Shown piece by piece: positions 25,969 to 34,896 of a stretch of DNA of 64,000 bases. The notes under the pieces are model-generated. The model did no database searches. It was not told the DNA's origin and saw nothing but the letters and a program-made list of their open reading frames with translations. Position 1 is the stretch's first letter. Every line of letters starts with the position of its first letter. Source of the DNA: Thermaurantimonas sp046299575 (lineage in GTDB: Bacteria > Bacteroidota > Bacteroidia > Flavobacteriales > Schleiferiaceae); the NCBI RefSeq assembly GCF_046299575.1, contig NZ_JBKBHX010000005.1, positions 124,001 to 188,000 on the forward strand, given 5' to 3'. Both the position numbers and the translations under genes were made by a program.

Positions 25969-27570
25969 ATGAAAGTTCAGAATGTTCAAATAGCCATTGG
26001 ACTTTTTGTCTTCACGAGCTTTTGCCTAAGTGGACAAAATTCCATTGGAGTCACGGTTACAGATGCCGAAGTTTATTCCAACGGCTATGTACAACTATAT
26101 GTACAGCTCGAAACCAATTTGAGAAAAGGCGTAAATGCCATAACAGTCCTTCTACCCGGTCAAGAAATACAGCCACAAACGCTTGCTGTCGAAATAAATC
26201 CTTCAGGTAAAATTTCACGCATAAGTGAACCTATGGAACTGATGTGTAACGATGATGATAGTTGTCGATATTATTCAGATCAACTAAAACTCTTGCGAGA
26301 AAAAATCCAAGCAAAATCTCTGGAGCTAGAAAAACTCGATGCTCAAGAGAAATTATTGATGGAAAATTCGCGCTTAACAAATAGCAATAATCTGAATTTG
26401 CAATTGCTGCGCGATGCTCTACAATTTTTACAAAAGCAGCTTAGTGATGTTAAAGAAACTCGTGCAAAGACTAAAGCTCAGTTAGACGAACTTCAGAAAG
26501 AATATCAATCACTTCAAAATCAACTCAATCAACGTACAAACTACATAAAACAATCCTATAGAAAAGTTTCGATATTGGTAGATGTGAAATCCGATGCTTT
26601 TTACAAGCTTAATATTAGTTACGTAGCTACAGGTGTGCGATGGAACAGACAACAAGAGATTGATATCGCTGAAGCTGAAGAAAAGGCATATTTAAAAAAT
26701 CTTGCTCAAGTGCATTCAGATTATATAGAGACCTGGCGGAATGTAAAGCTCACATTGATTGACAAGGAATTTAATTTCTCTGAAAAACCACTTCAAATAC
26801 GACCTTTAAGAGTAGTATTTCACAATGGGTTGATCACTTTGAGAGACCGGAACGAAAACTTAAATCGCCATAAACCTAAGATCTTAACTCCAACTGCAGT
26901 GCAAGGAGCTTTTTCGCCCGAAGATGCAGGAGATGTTCAAACAAGAAAGCAACAAGGACTTGACGGAGAAATTTTTATTTTAACAGGCGCATATACACTT
27001 TCTTCTACCAAACCTTTACAAGCTGAATTGTCAACGGATACACTTTCCATAAGACTGCATTATGTGGTAGCTCCCTACATGGTCAATAAAGTGCAACTGC
27101 TCGGCGTAATACTCGAACGCACTGAAGCAATTAGTGAAACGCCATCTGTTGTAAGACTAAATGGCAGACCGGTAGGTATTAACGCGCCTGAATTTTACAG
27201 CAGCGACAGTGCTGCCTTTCAGTTAGGATACATTAAGGATGTAACCGTTCAGCGAAAGCGCGAAAACCCTTACTCATCACGGTCATTTTTTGGAAATACT
27301 CAGCGCGATACTTACGAATACACTATTAGCATTATCAATAGACGCTCCACACCCATTTCTATCACCATCATCGATCGGGTACCCGTAAGTACCGACAGTC
27401 AAATAGATGTGAAATTTAAAAAGGCGGATAACATCCAGCCAGGTCGCAACGGCGTACTGCGCTGGCACATATCTGTACCCCCTGGAAAACAATATTCTGT
27501 ATCTTTTACATTTGAAATTTCATATCCTAAAGGTCGCACTATAACTTTTATGGAAGGCTATGAGGATTAA
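25969..27570 (+). CDS. DUF4139/DUF4140 (mucoidy inhibitor MuiA-like) secreted protein
   Basis: 533 residues with a signal peptide (to about 24). The architecture is that of DUF4139 proteins: an N-terminal DUF4140 beta domain (TDAEVYSNGYVQLYVQLETN), a long coiled coil (about 95-195, rich in E, K, Q and L), then DUF4139 (LNISYVATGVRWNRQQEIDI, WRNVKLTLID, and a terminal FEISYPKGRTI). Function in Bacteroidota is unknown; MuiA was named from a mucoidy phenotype in enterobacteria. It lies alone, upstream of the rpsF promoter. Confidence 0.82.
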   Translation: MKVQNVQIAIGLFVFTSFCLSGQNSIGVTVTDAEVYSNGYVQLYVQLETNLRKGVNAITVLLPGQEIQPQTLAVEINPSGKISRISEPMELMCNDDDSCRYYSDQLKLLREKIQAKSLELEKLDAQEKLLMENSRLTNSNNLNLQLLRDALQFLQKQLSDVKETRAKTKAQLDELQKEYQSLQNQLNQRTNYIKQSYRKVSILVDVKSDAFYKLNISYVATGVRWNRQQEIDIAEAEEKAYLKNLAQVHSDYIETWRNVKLTLIDKEFNFSEKPLQIRPLRVVFHNGLITLRDRNENLNRHKPKILTPTAVQGAFSPEDAGDVQTRKQQGLDGEIFILTGAYTLSSTKPLQAELSTDTLSIRLHYVVAPYMVNKVQLLGVILERTEAISETPSVVRLNGRPVGINAPEFYSSDSAAFQLGYIKDVTVQRKRENPYSSRSFFGNTQRDTYEYTISIINRRSTPISITIIDRVPVSTDSQIDVKFKKADNIQPGRNGVLRWHISVPPGKQYSVSFTFEISYPKGRTITFMEGYED

Positions 27571-27616
27571 CTTGAGGATAACTTTAGGATTTATAAAGCT
27601 TTTAATGAAAAATGTT

Positions 27617-27645
27617 TTGAAAAACAGATGTTTCCCCTATTTTTG
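27617..27645 (+). promoter_or_regulatory. promoter of the rpsF operon
   Basis: TTTTG (TTG at 27617-27619) and TATTTTTG (27638-27645) are separated by 18 bp, a good match to the Bacteroidota sigma consensus TTG / TAnnTTTG. The rpsF start is 56 bp further on. Confidence 0.6.
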
Positions 27646-27700
27646 CAGCCCTTATTTTAAATCAATATCAACTAACTAAAGTAAATTAAATCAACAGGTT

Positions 27701-28039
27701 ATGGTTCAACAGTACGAGACTGTTTTCATTTTAAATCCCGTCTTGTCAGAAGAGCAGACAAGGGAAACAGTCGAAAAATTCAAGGGCATCATCGAGGCCA
27801 AGGGCGGAGAGGTGACCCATGTAGAACACTGGGGGTTAAGAAAGCTCGCTTACCCCATCCAGAAAAAACGCAGTGGTTTCTACCATTTGCTGGAGTTTAA
27901 AGCTTCCGGAGAACTGATCGACACCCTCGAAACTGAGCTCAAGCGCGATGAGCGCGTGATGCGCTACCTCACTGTTCGCATGGACAAATACCACATCGAG
28001 TACGCTAAAAAAAGAAGACAAAAACTTCAAAACGCTTAA
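27701..28039 (+). CDS. rpsF: 30S ribosomal protein S6
   Basis: 112 residues. The N-terminus MVQQYETVFILNPVLSEEQ and the GGEVTHVEHWGLRKLAYPIQKKRSG core are diagnostic for S6, which binds S18 in the platform of the small subunit. First gene of rpsF-rpsR-rplI; no ssb or priB is inserted. The next gene starts 3 bp after its stop. Confidence 0.97.
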   Translation: MVQQYETVFILNPVLSEEQTRETVEKFKGIIEAKGGEVTHVEHWGLRKLAYPIQKKRSGFYHLLEFKASGELIDTLETELKRDERVMRYLTVRMDKYHIEYAKKRRQKLQNA

Positions 28040-28042
28040 AAA

Positions 28043-28348
28043 ATGGACATCACTAACGAACTTGAAGCATCAGCAGCCGGTGGAGGTAAAGGTGAAATCC
28101 GCTACCTACAGCCCATCGCTATAGATACTACCAAGAAAAAGAAATATTGCCGCTTTAAAAAGTATGGCATCAAGTTTATCGATTACAAAGACCCCGATTT
28201 TCTACTTCGCTTCGTAAACGAACAGGGAAAAATTCTTCCCCGTCGTATAACCGGTAATTCGCTGAAATACCAGCGCAAGCTGGCTCAGGCTGTTAAGAGA
28301 GCTCGTCATTTAGCCTTATTGCCGTTCGTAGCTGATAACCTTAAATAA
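28043..28348 (+). CDS. rpsR: 30S ribosomal protein S18
   Basis: 101 residues, with the S18 core KKYCRFKKYGIKFIDYKDPD, GKILPRRITGNSLKYQ and a final ARHLALLPFV. The N-terminal extension (about 20 residues, glycine- and alanine-containing) is somewhat longer than in E. coli. It lies between rpsF and rplI in the expected order. Confidence 0.97.
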   Translation: MDITNELEASAAGGGKGEIRYLQPIAIDTTKKKKYCRFKKYGIKFIDYKDPDFLLRFVNEQGKILPRRITGNSLKYQRKLAQAVKRARHLALLPFVADNLK

Positions 28349-28356
28349 GATAGGCC

Positions 28357-28806
28357 ATGGAAGTAATACTAAAGAAAGACGTTGAAAACCTGGGTTTTAA
28401 AGACGATATCGTTGATGTAAAACCAGGCTACGCCCGCAACTACCTCATTCCACAGGGCATGGCCATCTTAGCTACCGAATCTGCTAAAAAAGTTCTGGCC
28501 GAAACCCTTCGCCAAAGAGCTCACAAAGAGGCTAAAATCATTGAAGATGCTCGCAAACTGGCAGAAAGCATGCAGGCTGTTGAAATAAAACTGCCGGTAA
28601 AAGTCGGAAAAGGAAACAAACTCTTTGGCTCAGTATCAAATGCTGATCTGGCTGCTCATCTTGCTGGTATGGGCTTTCATGTAGATAAAAAGTATATCTA
28701 CATTCCTGGATCTGTAATCAAAAACACCGGAAAATTCACTGCGAAAATCCGCCTACACCGCAATGTGCAGTTTGATCTGGAGTTTGAAGTTGTAGCTCAA
28801 CAATAA
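28357..28806 (+). CDS. rplI: 50S ribosomal protein L9
   Basis: 149 residues. MEVILKKDVENLGFKDDIVDVKPGYARNYLIPQGMA is the L9 N-terminal domain signature (shown here as family blocks), followed by the long connecting helix and a C-terminal domain with KLFGSVSNADLA. The operon ends here at the terminator at 28824. Confidence 0.97.
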   Translation: MEVILKKDVENLGFKDDIVDVKPGYARNYLIPQGMAILATESAKKVLAETLRQRAHKEAKIIEDARKLAESMQAVEIKLPVKVGKGNKLFGSVSNADLAAHLAGMGFHVDKKYIYIPGSVIKNTGKFTAKIRLHRNVQFDLEFEVVAQQ

Positions 28807-28823
28807 AAGCCTTTTTTAATTGT

Positions 28824-28856
28824 AAAAGTCGCGGCTCAGGGGTCGCGACTTTTTTA
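28824..28856 (+). terminator. terminator of rpsF-rpsR-rplI
   Basis: Stem AGTCGCG/CGCGACT with a 10-base loop (GCTCAGGGGT), flanked by an A run and followed by six T. It lies 20 bp after the rplI stop. Confidence 0.9.
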
Positions 28857-28903
28857 TTTACTCTTCTGCGATTGATACCTTTGCGTCATCTTTTTTATAA
28901 AAA

Positions 28904-29191
28904 ATGAAAATCAGCAAGGAAGAAATCTTAAAAATTGCCGCCCTGGCTAAATTATCGCTCAATGAAGAGCAACTTGCTTCTATGGAAGCAGATATGAATA
29001 AAATTCTGGCATTTGTAGAGAAAATCAATGAACTGCCTTTAGAAGGTATTGAACCCTTGGAATATGTAAACGAAGACACAAATGTTTTGAGAAACGACCA
29101 GGTTGCTTACACCGTAAGTCAATACGATGCTCTAAAAAATGCTGCATTAAAAGATACCGACTACATCAAGGTGCCAAAAGTGTTAGGGTAA
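28904..29191 (+). CDS. gatC: Asp-tRNA(Asn)/Glu-tRNA(Gln) amidotransferase subunit C
   Basis: 95 residues. GatC stabilises the GatA-GatB complex that amidates misacylated Glu-tRNA(Gln) and Asp-tRNA(Asn). The sequence has the family pattern ILKIAALAKLSLNEEQLASM, DMNKILAFVEKINEL and PLEYVNEDTNVLRNDQ. It is separate from gatA, which lies at 54111. A TACCTTTG box (28876-28883) 20 bp upstream fits a -7 element. Confidence 0.93.
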   Translation: MKISKEEILKIAALAKLSLNEEQLASMEADMNKILAFVEKINELPLEGIEPLEYVNEDTNVLRNDQVAYTVSQYDALKNAALKDTDYIKVPKVLG

Positions 29192-29383
29192 TACGATTTT
29201 TACAAAATATAGCATAAAATTTTATTATTTTAACTCAAGCTATTGATTTTCAGTCACTTTAAAGCTTTTTATTAAGCAAGTTTTTTCAACTCTGTTTTTA
29301 ATTATGTGAGCAAAAGGGATTAAAATAAAAGACCCGAATTCCATGCTTTGCTCCGAAATTTGCCGGCCAATTGAATACGGACA

Positions 29384-31156
29384 ATGAACGAACTAAAACA
29401 AACGCTTTCCTTCTTACTTCTTCAAATTTTACAAAAAGATTACTCAAACGAAATCAAACACGTTGATCTGCAACCGACTCGAAAAGAATTTGAAGGCGAC
29501 CTTACATATACGGTTTTTCCTTTGATAAAAATCACTCGAAAAGCGCCAGAACTACTCGGGCAAGAAATCGGCGAAAAACTGCTTGCTACAGCACCTGATT
29601 TGGTCGAAAAATTCAACGTTATTAAAGGCTTTTTAAACATCTCCATACGCAAAGGCTATTTTCTCTCAAAACTTATAGAACGCTACAAGTCAGGCCATTG
29701 GGTAAGTAAGACTGCTGAGCCACAACACATCATGGTGGAATACTCGTCGCCAAATACCAACAAGCCTTTGCACCTGGGCCATATTCGCAACTGCTTGCTT
29801 GGCTGGTCGGTATCGCGCCTTTACGAAGCCATCGGTCACACAGTTTACAGAGTTCAGATCATCAACGACCGCGGCATTCACATCTGTAAATCGATGGTAG
29901 CATGGCAAAAATTTGCCAACGGTGCTACTCCAGCATCAACAGGTATCAAAGGAGATCACTTTGTTGGGGATTACTATGTTCTCTTTGAAAAAGAGTACAA
30001 ACGCCAGGTAAGTGAACTAGTGCAGCAGGGCCTTCCGGAAGAAATTGCAAAAGAACAAGCGCCTATCATGCGAGAGGCTCGCGAAATGCTATTGCGTTGG
30101 GAACAAAACGACCCGACTACCTTGGAGTTGTGGAATAAAATGAACTCCTGGGTATACGAGGGTTTTGATCGCACCTATGCCCGTCTGGGGGTGAATTTCC
30201 ACAAGAACTACTACGAGAGCCAGACTTTCTTACTTGGCCGCGATATCGTACAAAAAGGATTAGAAAAAGGTATTTTTTACAAAAAAGACGACGGCTCGGT
30301 GTGGATCGACCTCACGGCCGATGGCCTCGACCACAAACTCCTCTTGCGTCGCGATGGTACATCAGTATACATCACTCAAGACATTGGTACGGCTGTAGCT
30401 CGCTTTGAGGAATTTCCGATTAAAAAACTCATTTATACGGTAGCCAATGAGCAAGACTATCATTTTAAAGTGCTTTTTCTAATCTTAAAAAAACTTGGCT
30501 ATAGCTGGGCCGATCACCTCTACCACTTGAGCTATGGAATGGTAGAACTGCCCCATGGCAGGATGAAGAGCCGCGAAGGTACCGTGGTAGATGCAGACGA
30601 CCTGCTCGATGAAATGGAAAAAACCAGTGCCGAGCTCACCGCGCAGTTTGGAAAAGCTGAAGGCTTGCCCGAAGAAGAAAAACGTCATCTCTACACTGCC
30701 ATAGGCCACGGTGCTCTTAAGTATTTCATTTTAAAGGTAGACCCTCGAAAGAAGATGATCTTCAACCCCGAAGAATCGATCGACTTTAACGGACACACGG
30801 GGCCTTTCATCCAATACACTCACGCACGCATCAGCTCATTGCTTCATCGGGCTGAAAGCGTTTCCATTCCCAATGTATCAATTGTACTAAACGAGGAAGA
30901 ATTTAACTTGCTCAAATCTCTGATGCTTTTCAGCGACACAGTGCATAAAGCTGCAGATGAGTACAACCCATCTGAACTGGCAAACTACCTATATGAAGTT
31001 GCAAGACTTTACAACTCCATGTATCAAAAGCACAGCATACTTACGGCTGAATCAGGCGAAAAAAGACAACTCCGGGTTTTCTTAAGCGACTGTACCCGCA
31101 TTATACTTAGTCAAGGTCTTGATCTGCTGGGCATTAAAGCACCAGAAAGAATGTAA
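29384..31156 (+). CDS. argS: arginyl-tRNA synthetase
   Basis: 590 residues, class I synthetase. An N-terminal Add1 domain (about 1-110) precedes the catalytic core, which has VEYSSPNTNKPLHLGHIRNC (HIGH motif as HLGH), and near residue 390 GRMKSREGTVV in place of KMSKS, as usual in ArgRS. The C-terminal anticodon-binding domain ends with LLGIKAPERM, a typical ArgRS end. Single gene with no obvious partner. Confidence 0.97.
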   Translation: MNELKQTLSFLLLQILQKDYSNEIKHVDLQPTRKEFEGDLTYTVFPLIKITRKAPELLGQEIGEKLLATAPDLVEKFNVIKGFLNISIRKGYFLSKLIERYKSGHWVSKTAEPQHIMVEYSSPNTNKPLHLGHIRNCLLGWSVSRLYEAIGHTVYRVQIINDRGIHICKSMVAWQKFANGATPASTGIKGDHFVGDYYVLFEKEYKRQVSELVQQGLPEEIAKEQAPIMREAREMLLRWEQNDPTTLELWNKMNSWVYEGFDRTYARLGVNFHKNYYESQTFLLGRDIVQKGLEKGIFYKKDDGSVWIDLTADGLDHKLLLRRDGTSVYITQDIGTAVARFEEFPIKKLIYTVANEQDYHFKVLFLILKKLGYSWADHLYHLSYGMVELPHGRMKSREGTVVDADDLLDEMEKTSAELTAQFGKAEGLPEEEKRHLYTAIGHGALKYFILKVDPRKKMIFNPEESIDFNGHTGPFIQYTHARISSLLHRAESVSIPNVSIVLNEEEFNLLKSLMLFSDTVHKAADEYNPSELANYLYEVARLYNSMYQKHSILTAESGEKRQLRVFLSDCTRIILSQGLDLLGIKAPERM

Positions 31157-31210
31157 TTGTTTATCAAAAGTACCAGTATTCGCTTAAAAGGCAGTAAACT
31201 GATTTCTTAA

Positions 31211-31242
31211 ATAAAAATGGGGGCTTTTTTTTAATACCCCCT
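31211..31242 (-). terminator. probable terminator of the S46 peptidase gene
   Basis: Read on the minus strand, GGGGG and CCCCC are separated by about 13 bases and followed by ATTTTTATTT. It lies 40 bp past the S46 stop. The plus strand has no T run after the stem, so it should act on the minus strand only. Confidence 0.45.
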
Positions 31243-31280
31243 TCTTAATTTAAAGTCAAGTACAGACCTAAATGAGAAAA

Positions 31281-33458
31281 TTAATTGCTGAAAACGAGCT
31301 CCATTTCATCGAGCAAATAACCAGCACCGGCATATACATCTACTACCCACAGAATGTAACGCACATCGACCATTATATTTCGGCATCGAGTAATGTCGTA
31401 ATTGATATCACTCATGGTGCCTTCCCAGAGGCGATCGAAATTCAAACCAATTAAGTATCCATCGGCATTAAGGGCTGGGCTACCGGAGTTTCCGCCGGTA
31501 GTGTGATTGCTGGCGATGAAGCATACCGGTAATCGGCCGTTGGCATCAGCGTAACGGCCAAAATTCCGAGCTTCGTACAATTCCAGATAGCGCTTGGGAA
31601 GGTCAAATTCGTAATCTCCCGGTTTGTATTTCTGTTTAACGCCTTCGGCGTAAGTCTGGTGGTGATACCATATGCCATCGCGCGGCATCATGCCTTCTAC
31701 CTGTCCATAGCTCACGCGCAGTGTACCATTGGCATCCGGATAAAAGCGACGCTCGGGAAAAGCCTCCATCAGTGCCTTCATGTAGTCAGCTTGCAAGTCT
31801 CTGGCAATGAGGCTGAGACTGTCATAGGGTTTATTAATATTGCTTAAAAAATAGCTGTACATATCGGCTGAGAGGCGATATAAAGGATCTTTTTCGAGCT
31901 TTTTTAAAGCAGCAGCCCATTGGCGGTCTTTATATCCCTGTGCATCAGCCAATATTGTATGCAGGTATGATCGGTCGTACACTGTGCGACGCACTTGAGA
32001 ACGATCGCGATTCAAAGCTTTTTTATAGCGCATCAAAGCAGGGGCTGGGGAAATCTTGAGATCAGCATTTACGTACATGTACATCAGGTGTTCGAATGCC
32101 TCTCCGTCGGCATCCCGGTCATAGTCTTTCAGAAATTCCTCAATGGAGGTAAGTAATTTCTCACGATTTTCGAGCAAGTGCTTCATGCGTGTAGAATCTG
32201 GCAATTGATAAATACTGATGAAGTTTCGAGCGAAATTCATTAATTCTACTCCCTGAATGGCCGTTTCGATGTAGTAGTCCCGTGCCAATTGATAGGGCAC
32301 TAAGTCGTTGTATGCCTTTTTAAGGGCGGTAAGGGTGCCGGAGTAAGCACTGCTGAGTTTCGGATTTTGCGCAATTTTCTGTTCGAATTCAGCTTCAAAT
32401 CGCTGTTTGCGCTCTACGCCCTTGGTTTCGCGCACGCCTTCTGTCTCGCCGATCCATTTTTTCCAGGCATTGGCTATGCGAGCATATTTAGCTGCGTATT
32501 TAATTCGCACCTCATCACTAGTACGCATGCGACGGTCGAGCAGCGAGAGCAGTGTATCACGAATCTGAATTTTTACCGGATTGTACACATTTACCATGTT
32601 GTGTACTTCATTCGATGGCAGGTACTGATTGGTACGACCCGGAAAACCAAACACCATTGTAAAGTCGCCGGGTTTTACACCACCCATGTAGATTTTTAAA
32701 AAATTTCGCGGTACGAAAGGTTTGTTATTGTCTGATATTTCTGCAGGCTTGTTATCAGGCCCGGCATACACGCGGAAGAGGGCAAAGTCGCCTGTATGGC
32801 GTGGCCATACCCAGTTGTCAGTATCAGCACCGTATTTACCAATGGCTGAAGGAGGTGCTCCTACCAGTCGAACGTCTTTAAACGTTTCAGTGGCAAAGAG
32901 GATGTATTGATTGCCGTGGTAGAAAGGTCGCACAATGTAGTCATAGCCTTCTTGCGCCTTTTTACGGCGAATCAGTGACTGAATGTTTTCTTGCAATTTC
33001 CTCTGCCTTTCAGCTCCTTTGAGCTCATGGGTACCTTTAAGCACATCGTTGGTTACGTCTTCCATATAGCGCACAAACATGGCAGTTAGTCCCGGATTCT
33101 TCAGCTCCTGGTCGAGCGACATGGCCCAGAAGCCGTTTTTTAACAGATCGCGCTCTACGGAGCTGTGGTATTGAATCTGTCCATAGCCACAGTGATGGTT
33201 GGTAAGCAACAAGCCTTTGGGTGAAATGATCTCGCCGGTGCAACCCCCGCCAAACTGAACTATTGCATCCTTCAGTGAAGCCTGATTGACGCTGTAAATG
33301 TCCTGAGCACTAATGCGCATGCCCAGTGATTTCATTTCACTTTCATTGAGCTGTGAAAGCAGCATCGGCAGCCACATGCCTTCTACAGCTTTTGCAATAG
33401 AAACATGTAAGAAAAACCATGTGAAGAGCGTAATACGTAAGAAACATTTTATCAACAT
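31281..33458 (-). CDS. S46-family dipeptidyl-peptidase, DPP11-like
   Basis: 725 residues with a signal peptide (to about 24). S46 peptidases are periplasmic serine exopeptidases that release dipeptides in amino-acid-fermenting and protein-degrading Bacteroidota. Visible are the catalytic histidine in LLTNHHCGYG (about 89) and the serine in GNSGSP (Ser658). Specificity in this family depends on one residue 18 positions after the serine: Gly in DPP7, Arg673 in Porphyromonas DPP11. Here that position is Arg676 in NFDRLWEG, predicting preference for Asp or Glu at P1. The mature start EGMWLP and the TRCRNIMVDVRY end are typical. Confidence 0.9.
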   Translation of the reverse strand: MLIKCFLRITLFTWFFLHVSIAKAVEGMWLPMLLSQLNESEMKSLGMRISAQDIYSVNQASLKDAIVQFGGGCTGEIISPKGLLLTNHHCGYGQIQYHSSVERDLLKNGFWAMSLDQELKNPGLTAMFVRYMEDVTNDVLKGTHELKGAERQRKLQENIQSLIRRKKAQEGYDYIVRPFYHGNQYILFATETFKDVRLVGAPPSAIGKYGADTDNWVWPRHTGDFALFRVYAGPDNKPAEISDNNKPFVPRNFLKIYMGGVKPGDFTMVFGFPGRTNQYLPSNEVHNMVNVYNPVKIQIRDTLLSLLDRRMRTSDEVRIKYAAKYARIANAWKKWIGETEGVRETKGVERKQRFEAEFEQKIAQNPKLSSAYSGTLTALKKAYNDLVPYQLARDYYIETAIQGVELMNFARNFISIYQLPDSTRMKHLLENREKLLTSIEEFLKDYDRDADGEAFEHLMYMYVNADLKISPAPALMRYKKALNRDRSQVRRTVYDRSYLHTILADAQGYKDRQWAAALKKLEKDPLYRLSADMYSYFLSNINKPYDSLSLIARDLQADYMKALMEAFPERRFYPDANGTLRVSYGQVEGMMPRDGIWYHHQTYAEGVKQKYKPGDYEFDLPKRYLELYEARNFGRYADANGRLPVCFIASNHTTGGNSGSPALNADGYLIGLNFDRLWEGTMSDINYDITRCRNIMVDVRYILWVVDVYAGAGYLLDEMELVFSN

Positions 33459-33552
33459 ATCTGTGCTATTTTGAAAAGCAAGTATATGACAAGGAAGCTT
33501 ATTTTTAGCCGACTGATTGGGATCAGAAAATCTTCAACGCAACTAGCCCTTT

Positions 33553-34896
33553 ATGCCCACCTTGTATGCTGTAGTAGATGTAGAGACGACAGGCTCCCGC
33601 CCGGGTGTAGCTGAAATTACTGAAATAGGTATTGTACTAACTGATGGAACGAAAATTTTAGAAACTTGGAGCTCACTCGTAAAGCCTACAGTACATATAC
33701 CTTCTAACATCATAGCCCTCACTGGCATTACAAACGAAATGGTACAATCTGCCAGGTCTTTCGCACAGTTAGCTGACGAAGTGTATTGTTTGTTAAAGGA
33801 CAAGGTCTTCGTAGCGCATCATGTGCACTTTGACTACGGATTCATTAAAGCAGCATTTGCAGCAAGTGATATACATTGGGAAGCTGAAAAAATTTGCACC
33901 TCCAGACTTTACAGAAAGCTTTATCAATCCGAAAAATCTTCTCTTGCCTGGATTTGCAACCAACTTGGCATTGTAAATACTCGTCCTCATCGGGCACTAC
34001 CCGACGCTATAGCCACAGCCAAAGCTTTTGTGAGGATGCTACATCACTACCGGAATACTTCAGGTAAAGACTTCTCACCGGCTGCGTTGCGTTCGGCATC
34101 AACCCATGCGCTTACGGATCAACTACCCACTTCGACTGGAGTGTATTATCTGTTGGATGAGGCTGGCAGAATTCTCTACGTCGGTAAAGCATCAAATATT
34201 AAAAATCGAGTGTATCAACACTTGCGCAACCCTGAAAAAAGCCGCTATATAGCTAAGGCGTCGTATCTCGAAACACATAGTCATTGGTTAGCTTTATTGG
34301 TAGAAGATTCTGAAATTCAGCGCTTATGGCCACCCTTTAACAGCGCTCAACGAAGACCTCCGAAATATTGGGGCATTATCCATTATTTTGATTCTTTTGG
34401 AAACATCCGATTTGGAATAGCAATGCAGGCAAAAAGACACTCTTCACTTGCTTATTTTCAAAATTACAGACAAGCACAAGAATTTTTGCTCAAACTTGTA
34501 ATAGATTATAACCTCAATCCATCGATGTGTAGTGCTTCGGCTACTACGGCAAAATACTTTGATCCGCAGCACAATCAGGCGGCAGAAAAAGCGATTTGCG
34601 ATTTAATGGCTGTTAAAGAGGCATCTTCTGTATTTACAGGTTGGCTTGAGCTGAAGGATCATTCATGGAGCGGCAAAGTCTTTATATGTTTTATAGAAGG
34701 TATAATAATCGGATATTCGATAACAGCTACAGACAAACCAGACATTTCAAACCTCCAGCGTCTGCGCATCGGTATTCATACGCCTTACATCCTGAGAGCA
34801 CTATTTTCGCAGGCATCTCCATCAGATTTTACCCATGACCAATCAATACAACAAGCCTTTGACCATCAGGAATATCCTTTACTTCGGTTTTGTTAA
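33553..34896 (+). CDS. DnaQ-like 3'-5' exonuclease fused to a GIY-YIG nuclease domain
   Basis: 447 residues. Residues 1-165 are a DEDD exonuclease of the DNA polymerase III epsilon type: DVETTG (9-14), an Exo II HHVHFD stretch, and HRALPDA as Exo III (DEDDh). A GIY-YIG domain follows from about 195 (GVYYLLDEAGRILYVGKASN, then R and Y/H positions), as in UvrC and Cho. The last 200 residues are of unclear function. Similar fusions are annotated as exonuclease/UvrC-like proteins. A DNA-repair role is expected but the substrate is unknown. It overlaps the next gene by about 60 bp. Confidence 0.87.
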   Translation: MPTLYAVVDVETTGSRPGVAEITEIGIVLTDGTKILETWSSLVKPTVHIPSNIIALTGITNEMVQSARSFAQLADEVYCLLKDKVFVAHHVHFDYGFIKAAFAASDIHWEAEKICTSRLYRKLYQSEKSSLAWICNQLGIVNTRPHRALPDAIATAKAFVRMLHHYRNTSGKDFSPAALRSASTHALTDQLPTSTGVYYLLDEAGRILYVGKASNIKNRVYQHLRNPEKSRYIAKASYLETHSHWLALLVEDSEIQRLWPPFNSAQRRPPKYWGIIHYFDSFGNIRFGIAMQAKRHSSLAYFQNYRQAQEFLLKLVIDYNLNPSMCSASATTAKYFDPQHNQAAEKAICDLMAVKEASSVFTGWLELKDHSWSGKVFICFIEGIIIGYSITATDKPDISNLQRLRIGIHTPYILRALFSQASPSDFTHDQSIQQAFDHQEYPLLRFC

